Shown: positions 51,960 through 63,255 of the stretch, piece after piece
How the letters are laid out: every line of letters begins with the position of its first letter
How positions within the stretch are numbered: position 1 is the first letter of the stretch
Source: Pseudorasbora parva
Lineage: Eukaryota; Chordata; Actinopteri; Cypriniformes; Gobionidae
Length of the DNA: 64,000 nt
Assembly: GCF_024679245.1 (NCBI RefSeq)
Contig: NC_090195.1
Location: 4,220,300-4,284,299, forward strand
Direction: 5' to 3'
Notes under the pieces: generated by a model
Databases searched by the model: none
Told to the model about the DNA's origin: nothing
Seen by the model: the letters and a program-made list of their open reading frames with translations, nothing else
Position numbers and translations under genes: made by a program

Positions 51960-52750
51960 AATCCTCCTGTTGACTTTCTTAATTTTTCTTTACAAAGATG
52001 TGAAAGTTTTCTTAAACGTTTTATTGAGAAGACTGATGATACTCAATCATTCTGATTATGACCCATCGTACCCATCTACATGCTCTGCGGTCTTTAATCC
52101 GTTTGTTTCTCTTACAACCCTGGTGGAGATTATTGAACATTTGAAGCGTACAGCCTGTTCTCAAGATATTATTCCTACTCGCGTTTTTAAACAAGCTTTT
52201 AGTGTTATTGGTCCGAGTGTCAAGACTATAATTAATTGTTGTTTGGCGTTGGGCTCTGTTCCTGTATATTTAAAACATGCTATAGTGCAGCCTCTTATTA
52301 GGAAACTTCACTTGTCTTGGATCCTTCAGTTTTTTTCCAATTTTAGACAATAGTAGTTTTTAACCAATTGCAGACCTTTTTGGAAAACAATTCAGTGCGT
52401 GAGGGTTTCCAATCAGGTTTTAGGGCACATCACAGTACAGAATCAGCACATTTAAAAGTCTTCAATGATATTTTATTAACTATAGATTTCAGAGCTTCGG
52501 CAATCTTAGTATTATTGGGTCTTAGTGCGGCGTTTGATACCGTCGATCACACTGTTCTGGTTTCTCGTCTAGAGCAATATGTCTGAATTCGAGGAATGCC
52601 CTTCAGTGGTTTAAGTCTTCTTTGTCAAATAAAAGCTTTGCAGTCAATGTTGGGAATTCTTGTGGCCCTCGGATCCGCTCTCCTGTGGGGTCCCTCAAGG
52701 GTCCATTCTTGCTCCATTTCTTTTTTCTTTTATATTTGCTCCCGATGGGA
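51960..52750 (+). pseudogene. Decayed L2-like LINE, reverse transcriptase part
   Basis: Frames at 51,970-52,353 and 52,368-52,586 carry damaged RT motifs: SVREGFQSGFRAHHSTESAH and LGLSAAFDTVDHTVLVSRLE. GVPQGSI-like sequence follows near 52,690. Stops and frameshifts separate them. Later pieces are at 53,390-53,700 (HADNTDLS-like, from YADDTTL) and at about 54,880-55,345, where the 3' end TTATATAAATAAAG is typical of L2. Confidence 0.8.
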
Positions 52751-52761
52751 TCTATTTTTAA

Positions 52762-53386
52762 AGGATTAGTTCACTTCAAAGATTAAAATGAAAATTGCTC
52801 ATCTGGCACTGCTATCCGCGCACCAGTGATTGCGTCGGAAAGGCCATGGTAGACGTAGGCGGAAGTACTGCTCCTGTGTTTATAAAGCACTTGTGCTAAA
52901 ACTAATACAAACGTCCTTTAGCAAAATAAGGTAAAACAACGATGTCAGATGATTTTTTTATTTGAAGATGGAGTGTTTTTTCTAAAGGGCGTTTGTATTA
53001 GTCCTCACACGTTCTCTTGGGACGGTACTTCCTCCTATAGCATGACCTTTTAGACGTGATTATGCAATCCGTGGCGAGCTGCAGAGCAGCGCAAGATGAG
53101 CAATTTAGGTTAAAAAATATATACCATTGTTTTTTTTTGTTTTTTTTTAATGGCAGATGATTTGGCTAGATAAGACCCAATTCCTCGTCTAGGATCATGC
53201 AGAGCCTCTGAAGCACTTCCTTTAAAACCTTTTGGATGTCATTGAAGTCCATTATGTGGAGATAAATCTGGAATGTTTTCCTCAAAAAACTTAATTTCTT
53301 TTCAACTTAAGAAAGAAAGACACAAACATCTTGGATGAGATTGAGTAAAATATCATGAAATTCTCTTTTTGAAGTGAACTAATCCT
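52762..53386. mobile_element. MITE, AGGATTAGTTCACTTC termini, TTAA target
   Basis: Inserted in the dead LINE. The ends AGGATTAGTTCACTTC and GAAGTGAACTAATCCT are perfect inverted copies, with TTAA at 52758-52761 and 53387-53390. Confidence 0.9.
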
Positions 53387-53700
53387 TTAAGAAACATAAT
53401 GTTTCTTTTCACAGTCATGCAGACAACACAGATTTATCTACCACTGAAACAGAATAATAAAAATGCCTTAACTTCTCTTTTAGCCTGTTTAAGTGATATA
53501 AGGCTGGATTTCTTTACATTTTTTAAAACTCAAAGGAAAAAAAAGATTATTACATTTGGACTGGCTGATACTATTAATCTTGGTCCTCTGATCTCGTATA
53601 ATAAAACATGGACTTGAAAAAGTAATTTGTGCTTTTATTTTTTCAAGACTTGATTATTGTAATTGTCTGTATATAGGAGTCAGTCAGGTAGTGTTGTCAG

Positions 53701-54862
53701 TGTAACAATGTTTGTAAATATGGGAAGGAAGGAGGCGGGAACCGGCGAACGCTCAACCAAAAGTCTTTAATTCAAAATAAATAAACAAAACGAAAGTAAC
53801 GCGGGCAGCCCCTCACGTAAGACTGCCCGCACACACATAATAAAACATGAACAAAAATATAACATAAACTCCAGGCCTGGTCCTCTCGTACTTCTCTGGT
53901 GTCGCTCGTCCTTATGCCTCCGCGCTTCCTCATGAGAGGACTCGAGACGCCCCGGTCTCGCTCACTCGTCCACCTCGCCACATACCCCCATCGCCCCTCG
54001 CAAGCTGGAGGGTACACCCGAGAGGCCGCCTACTCCCCCCGGGGGGCCCAATCTCTGGAGACAGAGTGACAGGACTAGAGAGTGGAGAGAGAAAAATAAA
54101 ATAAAAATTCTGGTCTGGTTCCCGGACACATTGCCGCTCGGTCCTCAGCCAGCCAAGAGGCTCGTCCTTGCGGAGCCATGCGATGGTGCTGGACGCTCGG
54201 TGGACATGGCACGGCAGCGAGCTCTCCGTCCCACTGATCTTCGAGCCCGATCTCACGAAAAAGCGTATGCGTATGCTTAGGATGAGTGTGCAATCTCATG
54301 GAGTCTATACGGCAAAATGAGTTTTGGCATGCATATGATACGCACTTTATGGCGTATTATACGTACGAACCCACCCCCCCCATCCTACCTAAGAGCGTGT
54401 CATATGCATGCCATAAAGTGAGTAGCATTTTCACGCCAAAACTCATTTTGCCATATAGACTCCATGAGATTGCACACTTATACTATTGATACGCATTAGC
54501 ATGAGATCGTGTTGGATCTTCACTTGCTCCAGCACCATCTCACAGCCTTTCTCCATCCGCGCTGCCCGAACTCCTCAGCACTGCGAATCCCCCTCAGCAG
54601 CGAGGGCTCTTCGACAGCATGTCCCTCCTTCCTCCCGGGTTTCAGCACCAATGTAAAAATGTTCGTAAAAATGAAAAGGAAGGAGGCGGGAACCGGCGAA
54701 CGTTCAACCACAAGACTTTAATTCAAAATAAATAAACAAAACCAAAGTAACGTGTCCTTATATGCCTCCGAGCTCCCTCATGAGAGGAGGTGGTGCTCAT
54801 TTGCACCCACGCCCCGGTCTCGCTCGCTCCTCCCATGTCTCTCGCTCCTCCATCTCGCCACA
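53701..54862 (-). mobile_element. Small non-autonomous LTR retrotransposon (TRIM-like)
   Basis: Two direct repeats share about 100 near-identical bases at one end and a similar other end. The 3' LTR is 53701-53982 and the 5' LTR 54652-54862, both TG...CA when read on the minus strand (starting TGTGGCGAG). Next to the 5' LTR, at 54633-54650, is an 18-base primer binding site beginning TGG (TGGTGCTGAAACCCGGGA on the minus strand). A purine-rich run (GAGGGGCGATGGGGG) abuts the 3' LTR. No gag or pol is present. A palindromic insertion occupies about 54,262-54,505. No clear target duplication was found. Confidence 0.7.
54262..54505. mobile_element. Palindromic insertion inside the LTR element
   Basis: The arms pair over more than 60 bases: GAGTGTGCAATCTCATGGAG on the left and CTCCATGAGATTGCACACTT on the right, then GGCAAAATGAGTTTTGGC against GCCAAAACTCATTTTGCC. 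A C-rich loop lies in the centre. Confidence 0.75.
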
Positions 54863-54869
54863 CAAGTAC

Positions 54870-55345
54870 ACAAAAATGAGAGCACATTACTCTAATTTTA
54901 TCATCACTTCATCAGTTGCCAGAATGTTTCCGAATAGATTTTAAGATTTTATTGTTTGTTTTTAAATCATTAAATGGGTTGGCGCCACTTTAAATTTTCA
55001 GACCTTCTAGAACGGCACCCATCTACTAGATCTCTTAGATCTCTCTGGTCCGCTGCTTTAACTGTTCCTCTGATTAACCCTTAGGGGTGACCGGGCCTTC
55101 TCGGTAGAAGCAGCTAGACTGTGGAATCTTTTACCTCAGCATGTTAGAGCAGCTATATCAACTTTTAAAACTCGGTTAAAAACTCATTTAATATCTCTGG
55201 CTTTTATTTTACTGCGTATTGAGCCATGTTTTACATTGATTTCTGTGTTTTACTTTGAATTGACCTCTGCGTTTTCAGTTTTATTTATTTTTATCTCTGT
55301 ACCACACTTTGGGCAACTGTATTAAATTGTGCTTTATATAAATAA
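54870..55345 (+). pseudogene. 3' end of the decayed L2-like LINE
   Basis: Damaged frames recall the L2 C-terminus (a FKSLNGLAPL-like string near 54,960-54,990, then an AARLWN-like string near 55,110). The end TGCTTTATATAAATAAAG is the usual L2 tail. It continues the LINE at 51,960-52,750 across the MITE and LTR insertions. Confidence 0.65.
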
Positions 55346-55654
55346 AGTAAAGAAAGTTACTGAAGTGAGAACATCTTTTTCATGACATTCAATGTTTTAA
55401 TATTCAAACTGTTAAAAATAAAGACCAGCTTCAGTTTATTAATCTGAATACACTGTAAACCCTAATGTTGTCTTTACTTAAACAAATCAAGTAATCTTGA
55501 CTAAATATTACTAGTTTAGTCAAAAAACTCAAAAATATAAATTAGTATAACTTATTACCCTACAAAATACATAAACTTAAGATTTCAAGTTGAATGAACT
55601 CAAAATCATAATTAATTAAAATAGCTCGCTCTGGTCTTGCTTTGATGTGAGAGG

Positions 55655-55995
55655 CCAATGGGCAAATTTGGCCAGGATGCCAGGGTTACACCCCTACTCT
55701 TTATTGAAGGACATCCTGGGATTTTTAATGACCACAGAGAGTCAGGACCTGAGTTTAACGTCTCATCTGAAAGACGGTGCTCTTTGACACTATAGTGTCC
55801 CCATCACTATACTGGGGCGTTAGGACCCACACACACCACAGGGTGAGCACCCCCTGCTGGCCTCACTAACACCTCTACCAGCAGCTACCTGGTTTTCCCA
55901 GTTGGTCTCCCATCCAGGTACTGACCAGGCTCAGCCCTGCTTAGCTTCAGTGGGAAACCAGTCTTGGGCTGCAGGGTGATATGGCTGCTGGTAAT
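55655..55995 (-). mobile_element. 5S-rRNA-derived SINE, 3'-truncated copy
   Basis: The reverse complement of the element at 9464, with the 5S-like head at about 55,895-55,990 (CTGCTTAGCTTCAGTGGGAA). The body stops at GGCCAATGGGCAAATTTGG, so the tail is missing. Confidence 0.8.
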
Positions 55996-55999
55996 TTGT

Positions 56000-56590
56000 A
56001 TTTTTCCCATTTGTCTTTCTCAGTAGATTCTGGTTTGTAAAAAAATAAAATTCTCAACTTGTTAAACCAATAAAATTTCTCATTTGTATTTTTATATTGT
56101 TTGTTCAATAAAACTGGATATTGTTAGAACAGTCTTTAAGTTTCTAGACTGAAAGTGACGCTTGACTGAGTTTTTCTGCACGTTAGAAACTAAATGATTT
56201 TTCTTTTTTCAGTGATTTCATAATTAATCAGCAAATTTACCAGAATGTGAACCTCTGCTTTATGCCTTTCATACAAGACTAGATGTGTGATTTTATTAAG
56301 ACTCAGTCATTAAAATATAATTGTGTCTTTGAGCTCTTCTTTATGTCCTTTCTGTCTCAGGTCTTTCTCTAGATCAGGGCTTCAGCTCACAGTTCTTAAA
56401 TAAACTTCAGTCAATGGAGCATGAAAACACCTGCAGACACTTGAAGAACAAGAACATGCGGCCCAATGATGAACCTCACAGATATAGTGTTATATTAATT
56501 AAATAAGATAAAGAGTGTTATAGATTAATGTATTTAGCATGTAAAAAAAACTGAAATGAAAGCTTATATTTAATTTAATATTCTTGAAAA
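56000..56590. other. Spacer before V12
   Basis: AT-rich sequence without a recognised gene or repeat end. Confidence 0.5.
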
Positions 56591-56593
56591 CCC

Positions 56594-56658
<65 letters not shown>

Positions 56659-56729
56659 CAGCTGCAGTTTCAGTTCAGTCACTGTGACTCTGACTGATGG
56701 AGGTTTTTGTACGACTCTTTATCACTGTG

Positions 56730-57208
56730 CGAACACATATTTACTGTTGATCCAATGGCGACTCATACAGTAATAATGTCCAGCATCTTCAGTCTGGACT
56801 CCACTGATGGTCAGAGTGAAATCACTGTTAGATCCACTGCCACTGAATCTAGATGGAGTTCCTGACTGGAGGGTCTTTACCAAATAAATCAGGAGTTTAG
56901 GAGCTTCTCCAGGTTTCTGTGAGTACCAGGACACACAGGGTGGGCTGCAGTCTGTTGCATCTCTGCTGAGTTTACAGCTGATCCCAACAGTTTCTCCTGG
57001 TGTGGCAGTTTTCACTGAAGGAGTCTGAGTCACTGTGATCTGAGCTCTACAGCCTGAAAAAACATCAGTCCATACAAATATATTATTTGGCATTTTTAAG
57101 CTGTATTAAAATTATATAATTTAAATGATTTATTTGAAAGTTATACTGTTCACCTTGTAGTATAAAATAGTATAAAAGAGTCCAGATGAAGACGATGATG
57201 AAGGTCAT
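56730..57208 (-). CDS. Immunoglobulin light-chain V segment V12 (singleton family)
   Basis: The leader exon (57154-57208) encodes [18 protein letters not shown], followed by a 100-bp intron and the V exon (56730-57053). FR1 is [20 protein letters not shown], then GISCKLS, CDR1 [11 protein letters not shown] with two cysteines, [23 protein letters not shown], the common FR3 and [13 protein letters not shown]. The RSS is heptamer 56723-56729 and nonamer 56702-56710. The promoter with octamer-like ATGCAAAC (57297-57304) is the family A promoter, while the V exon is not family A, so the segment looks recombinant. It is the V closest to J2 from the left. Confidence 0.92.
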
Positions 57209-57343
57209 GTTGATGAAGATTGTTGTGTGTGTCAGTGATGAAGTGTTAAACTCACAGCACTATAAACACTCTCACACACTGAAGCATCTGATCAATATGC
57301 AAACACACTCCAGATCATTTACCTGAAGACAGTCACTCATTAA

Positions 57344-58584
57344 AGCTACACTGTGTGATATTTTCTCCCATCTAGTGGTGAAACGGTATATGACCATCCA
57401 GTGAATAATAGTTTCTGTTCCTCTCAATTTCGATTTCGTTTCAACTCCTACGGTGGCCGATTTAGTCATGGCTTCCAGTTCGACCTCTTCGGTGAGTGTT
57501 GCTTCAACTCAAGTGATGAGGTAATTTTTGAAAACTATTATAATTTGCAGTTATTTAATTTACCAAATGATCTATGATCAAATTAATCTATGTAAAATGA
57601 ATAATAGTTTTATGTTTTCGTTATTTTTAACCAGTTCATTGCTAACATCAGCTATCAGGTTCCCAGACGAATGCAAGCTCTTAGTAAAGTAACTTTTATC
57701 AGTGCTATCGTTATTCTGTATATTGTACGACATCCCTAGCGTAAGGCAAACAAATTATAATGCAATTAAAATATTAATCTCATGTTATCCGTCATAGAAC
57801 ACGGATTTATGTTATAAGGTAAACAATACTTTTTCATCATTGACGCGAGGAAAACTATCCTAGACGTCGTTCTAGTGTTATGCACAGCACACCATGATAT
57901 AATTAGCCAAGCAACAATAAAACTTCCAATATACACAAATAGGCTGAATTAATATTACCTGTCGAGAAGAAAGCAGGCAACGTTCTTTTTAAAATCGTTG
58001 CTCCTCATGAGCTCTTTCCATCTTGGAAAGGCCACTCCAGTATTTACTTTTGTCTTGTTGATTTGCCTGTCGCGTTGCCGTCTTAATTCTCTTTTCTGCT
58101 TCCTTGGCGACTCTGATACATATTCCGCAATGTTACTAGGTCCCCGACCCGGGAAGAATTCGGTAATCAATGCCGGGACGTGGTTGCTTTCACATAGAAG
58201 GCGACCCGGCAATGTTCCGGGAATATTGCGGGTCCGACATGCAGTGTGAAAGGGGCTTAAGAGTGATCCTCCATCGTCATATAGCAGCCTCAAGCAATCC
58301 TCCTCTTCACATTCGACACAGTGCCATCGAGTGTAAAAACGCGAAAAGCGAAGCTTGAATTTACAGGTATGTCCCTCTTTGGCAAATGTACTTTCAAGAT
58401 GGAGGAGCAACATGGCGACCGCCATCCGAACCCTCAACACGTATGTATTTTCAATGGTATATTATAAAATTACGAGAATGTATTATTACTTGAAAGAAGT
58501 AAATATACATTAATGAGCACATATATTTTTGAAAGAACTAAGTAATTTTAGCTAAGAATAAACTAAAAATGTTACACAGTGTAG
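57344..58584. mobile_element. DNA element with TACACTGTGT termini and a 161-codon frame
   Basis: The left end AGCTACACTGTGTGATATTTT is mirrored by AAAAATGTTACACAGTGTAG on the right. TTAA is present on the left (57340-57343); the right side is altered. It splits the promoter-upstream repeat that continues as (CA)n at other V segments. On the minus strand, 57,955-58,440 is open for 161 codons with a cysteine cluster (RWHCVECEEEDC), basic sequence, and then NTGVAFPRWKELM. The last motif is shared with the element at 30109. I do not recognise the protein; it may be a DNA-binding part of an element-encoded factor. Confidence 0.7.
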
Positions 58585-58589
58585 ACATA

Positions 58590-59870
58590 ACAAAACGCAG
58601 CGCGCATTTTCTGTTTGATCTGAGGCATAGCCCGTAGTTGGAAAAAGTGAGAGCAGTCAGACAAAGGATGTAACGTTAGCAGCAAACATTAATAGGGAAA
58701 TAAAATGGTTGACATTAACATTAACATTCTAAACCAAAAATGCAGTTATTGCCTACATAAACTACCATATTTTCTGTTTAACTTTTATTAGACTCCAGAA
58801 AGAAAAGTGCATTTTTTCACTGAGGACATGCTCTGCAGTCTGAGCGATGCACTGCAGCTCACTCTCGCTCATGTCTGAGGTAAATCATTAACACCATCAC
58901 CCCGCTTACAGTACACGTGTTTTATTGAACTAAATACATTACAATCGGCTAAAACGAATGCACAGGTTACTTTCCTGAACAAGCGCGCTCCCGAGTCGTC
59001 CGTGTTCTTCATCTGTCCACGTGAATCGCGGCCCAGTTCTGCGCGCACACGCAAAATACCGGCAGTTCAATAGGGAATGCGGATCTCTTAAAGGGGCCGC
59101 ACTATAATTTACTCGTGTAATATGGACCTCTTCCAAGTATGGTGTGGTTCTGGTTCGCTCACTGGTACACATTAACAATGTTTCATACAAACTGTGCCCT
59201 GCTCTGAATTAAACTGCCAGTGTAAAAACTAAGTGAGAAATCACTTACTTACTCATTATTTTTAAGTTTAGGCTTAAGAGACATGAACAATTTCTTAGAT
59301 AAATATATCTATGACCTTTGATATGTCTAGTCTTCATGCTGTATTGATTATTATTGAATAAGTATGGTTTCACTAATAATAAATGTACATTTGCATAAAG
59401 CATGCATATTTGTCCATGTTGATTAGAGTATTAAAAACTTAATTTAAACTTAATTTAAGACACATTTACAATTGCTAAAAAGGTGCGATTAAATTGCTGT
59501 TAATCGTGAGTTAACTCATGACAATCATGCAGTTAATCGCGATTCAATATTTTAATCGATTGACATCCCTACAGTGCCCTCCACAATTATTGGCACCCCT
59601 GTTTAAGATGTGGTCGCGGACTTCTAAAAATTCTCCTTTTTTTTTAAACAACATAGAACCAAAATGCAAAAAAAGAGAAAAATCCTACCTTTCGTTTAAG
59701 TACATTACTTAGGTGGTAAAAAAAAAATCACAGATTTGGAAAGGAAAAAAATATTTTGATATCGTATCGTGACGTATCGTATCGTATCGTAACCCTGGCA
59801 TATCGAGGTGCATCGTATCGTGAGTTTAAGTGTATCTTCCCATCCCTAATTACTATATGTCGAAAAAATA
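58590..59870. repeat. Patchwork of hAT- and Tc1-like fragments
   Basis: The piece ending at about 59,570 (GCAGTTAATCGCGATTCAAT and TAATCGATTGACATCCCTA) has a hAT-type right end. It is followed by CAGTGCCCTCCACAATTATT, a common fish repeat, and then by a (TATCG)n-rich fragment at 59,758-59,850 ending CCCATCCCTAA. No frame is intact. Confidence 0.5.
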
Positions 59871-59986
59871 TTCAGACAACCTATAGTTACATGTTTATGA
59901 CTTTTAGCTGTGTTTTATGTAATTTCAAAGGGTTTCCTGTAAAATGACACCAACATTTTGAACTTAGACCACTGTGTGTGTGTGTC

Positions 59987-60007
59987 GGGGGGGGGGGGGG
60001 GGGGGGG
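59987..60007. repeat. Poly(G) tract
   Basis: A run of about 20 G residues after (TG)n. The copy number is likely unstable and sequencing may be unreliable here. Confidence 0.85.
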
Positions 60008-60225
60008 ATTTCAATTTGGGTAGGACAAATGGTACCAGAGAAATTTAATGTAAATACATATTAATTTGTCTAAAAGAAATGCCAAAGTGATGCATATTTC
60101 CAGAAAGTAGAGACTCTAAGCTTTCAAATGGTAGCACATATCAGGTCAGAGCTGCTCCACAGACATTTAAAATTATCGCTCGTCTCTTTCTCTGCTGGAG
60201 TGTGTGTTCATTTGAGTGTGACGGA

Positions 60226-60264
60226 GGTTTTTGTACGACGCTTTCACTAGAATGAAGCACTGTG
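60226..60264 (+). promoter_or_regulatory. 23-bp-spacer RSS of J2
   Basis: Nonamer GGTTTTTGT at 60226-60234, spacer 60235-60257 identical in sequence to that of J1, heptamer CACTGTG at 60258-60264. Confidence 0.97.
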
Positions 60265-60302
60265 GTACACTTTCGGTGGAGGAACTAAACTGACGATCAG
60301 AA
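60265..60302 (+). CDS. Immunoglobulin light-chain J2 segment
   Basis: A 38-bp segment encoding YTFGGGTKLTIR with a GTAAGT donor. It differs from J1 in the first residue and at one position in the tail (T for V). It lies about 1.3 kb before C3, in the correct phase for it. Upstream sequence from CTCTTTCTCTGCTGGAG on is shared with J1, but farther upstream the two units differ. Confidence 0.96.
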
Positions 60303-61577
60303 GTAAGTCGATCTTAAACTATCTGATATAAATGTGTGTGATCTGTGTGTGAAGCAGGTTTAAGAGCATTTGGAAACAATGTTCTGAATTTATTACAAAC
60401 GTGTTATTGAAAAACTTTACTTACATTTCTTATTTATTGTCAAATTCTATTATATTTTACTCATCAATTGCATTAATTTGATCTGCTGTATTATGAATGT
60501 CATATCTGATGATATTCCATGTTTTTTTACATTCCAATCCATATTCATATTAATGTTTTACACACTGTAAAAAATTATATGTTCAATAAGTTATGACAAC
60601 ATATGATATTACATTTTTTTAACTCATCAATATAAGTTAAGAAATGTTAAACTTGTTTTTATTAGTTATACAATATGTAACTCATTTATAAAAGTCAGTT
60701 TAACATAATTTAAGTTGAAATAACTTAAACATCCAAGTTGATTGTACTGCAAAAGTTCAAAATTTGCCTTTTTTTACAGTGCATTAATAATGTCACACCT
60801 AATGTATGCTAATATTTAATTGTTTTTTAATCAATTGCAATATTTTCAACTATTTCTTAATATATTTGACACAAATGTTAGATAATGTATAACTAATAAC
60901 TAAGTTTACTTATTTTTCTGTTTACAATGGCAGTGTCCTGTATAGGGATTATTTTAAAATACAAATAATATATTGAAATTATCAATTAAATTGGTTTCTT
61001 AAATCTTATAAAATATCACAATACAATGATCAAATCACGCTTGAGATGTTCTTGAGAATCAGTTTAAACACTTCATGCAGAACTGAACATCATCATTCTG
61101 AAGCTATATCACGATTGCTTCAGAGAACTGATGTATATTTATGCATATACCCTAAACTCAATACAATATACAAATGTGTAATTTTTATACGCCGAGAGAA
61201 CAGCAGCTGTGTTTGCCTGTTCTTTTTACTTTAAATGTTACAGTATTTTACTGTAAAATGACATTACGTGTCCAGTTAGATCTATTACAGTTTTCACTGT
61301 ATAGAGTAACAGAAAAAAAAGTTGACTAATTTACAGGTTTTTACCGTAGCATCTTTTCAGTATTTTACGTTAAACGTTTTTTTGTGCACTTGAATATTGA
61401 TTTAATGGAGAATATTTTCAATCTAAACTCAGGATAGTGTGAAAGCAGTGAGGTGAAACTACAGTTAAGATGAAATGATTGTGCTTTTTACTGCATGACC
61501 ATTTCTGACATCTAAATGATTCCTAAACTCTGAGCATCAGACAGACGTTAATGTTGTGTGTGTGTTGTGTGTGTGTG

Positions 61578-61613
<36 letters not shown>
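60303..61613 (+). other. J2-C3 intron
   Basis: AT-rich, homologous in parts to the J1-C2 intron (for example the ATATTTGACACAAA region). About 60,560-60,780 contains a short inverted repeat beginning ACACTGTAAAAAATTATA and ending TTTTTTTACAGTGCATT, probably a MITE. The intron ends in a (TG)n tract broken by two TTG steps, then CAG. Confidence 0.75.
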
Positions 61614-61927
61614 CCGGGCTCTCCGTGAAGCCCTCCGTGTCTCTGCTGCCTCCCTCTTCTCTGCAGATCTCTGGAGACTCAGCCGCTCTGCTCTGCCTGC
61701 TCAGCTCTTACTCTCCACAGGGGGCGACGGTGAGCTGGACGCTGGACGGGGGGGAGGTCACCGAGGGGGTTCAGACCAGCGCAGAGAGCGAGCGGGACGG
61801 ACGCTACAGCCGCAGCAGCGTCCTGAGCCTCAGCAAAGCAAGCTGGGAAGCCACAAATGGCTTCGTCTGCAGAGTAACACATGACGGAGCTCATCACGAG
61901 GCCTCGTTCCTCAAGAGCTCCTGCTGA
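61614..61927 (+). CDS. Immunoglobulin light-chain constant exon C3
   Basis: A 314-bp exon with the same C1-set domain as C2. Differences from C2 are confined to the D-E region (LDGGEVTEG for LDGSEVTDG). Core and interchain cysteines are present. The acceptor CAG at 61611-61613 follows (TG)n. The poly(A) signal is at 62044-62049. With J2 it forms the second complete J-C unit. Confidence 0.96.
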
Positions 61928-62634
61928 TGTTTCTCCAGTGAAGACGAGCCGTATCTGAGCGTCCGGCAGGATTCACAGCAGTCATGTGATCTACAGCTCA
62001 ATACTGAAGCCGTCTGTCAATGTGCTGCCATTGCTGTTCATTCAATAAAGCTTCTGAACGCCTTACATTTGTGTTGGACTGCATCATTGATCAGTGTGTG
62101 TCGTTCATTCAAAGTCCTGCGCTAAAGTTTCAGCTGCTTTTGATTGATTGTAATAGTTGAGAACAGCTGCATTTAGCAGGAAATGTCAAATGAAGCTCTT
62201 GGGGTTTGAACATGGTCACTGGAGACGGAGCTGCTCTATTCTGAGAGGATCACAATCACTAAACCTGCCAATGCAAATGAGATTTACACCTCAAACTCAC
62301 AGTTTCACTCTTTGATTGGTTCAACGCTCTGAACTGGAACACTTTCACTTCTGCTCATGAGAAATGACTTATTATGAGATTAATAAATTCATAATCAGCT
62401 TGAGATGAAGGAGCTGCTTGAAAAACCTCTCAAAACATCTTTATGTTGCTGATACACAAAGCCGTTACTGTATAGTTTAATATCAAACAAAACAACATAT
62501 GATACTATTATTGTTTGTTTGATTTCATATCAATTTAAATGTTACACCCTCTGTCTGATCTGATTCTGCAACATGACAGGACAGAGTCTAGAGCAGATTT
62601 CAGTCATAACTTAAGTCAGTTTTGAGATTGTGAA

Positions 62635-62695
<61 letters not shown>

Positions 62696-62766
62696 CATCT
62701 GCAGTTTCAGTTCAGTCACTGTGACTCTGACTGACGGAGGTTTTTGTACGACTCTTTATCACTGTG

Positions 62767-63255
62767 TGAACACATAGTTACTGTTGATGACGTGTAAACT
62801 CTGACAGTAATAATGTCCAGCATCTTCAGTCTGGACTCCACTGATGGTCAGAGTGAAATCACTGTTAGATCCACTGCCACTGAATCTAGATGGAGTTCCT
62901 GACTGGAGGCGGTTGGTCCAATAAATCAGGAGTTTAGGAGCTTCTCCAGGTTTCTGTGAGTACCAGCTGAGAAGGGGCTTTCCATCACCATAACAGCACT
63001 CTGGATCTCTGCTAGTTTTACAGCTCACAGCGACTGATTGTCCGGTTTGAGAGAGCAGATCTGAGGGTTGAGTCACTGTCACCTGCCCAACAGATTCTGA
63101 CAAGAGAGAAAGATTAGAAATCACAAACACTTTTACAACCATAGATCTTCTCAACACACATAAAGATATCAAGTAAATAACGAATGTAATCTTGAGCGAC
63201 ACAAACCTCGACATAATACTGCCAGCGTCCAGATCAATATGGTGATGAAAGTCAT
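62767..63255 (-). CDS. Immunoglobulin light-chain V segment V13 (family B)
   Basis: The leader exon is 63207-63255 and the V exon 62767-63096. CDR1 is [12 protein letters not shown], then [24 protein letters not shown], the common FR3 and [15 protein letters not shown]1 resembles V3 and CDR3 resembles V10. The RSS is heptamer 62760-62766 and nonamer 62739-62747. A perfect octamer is at 63375-63382. It lies downstream of C3, so it could join J2 by inverting the J2-C3 block itself, or a J in a further cluster to the right. Confidence 0.93.

Noticed and set aside
53701..54862. An old retrovirus copy
   Set aside because: The LTR-like repeats enclose less than 0.7 kb with no gag, pol or env similarity. 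It is a short non-autonomous retroelement.
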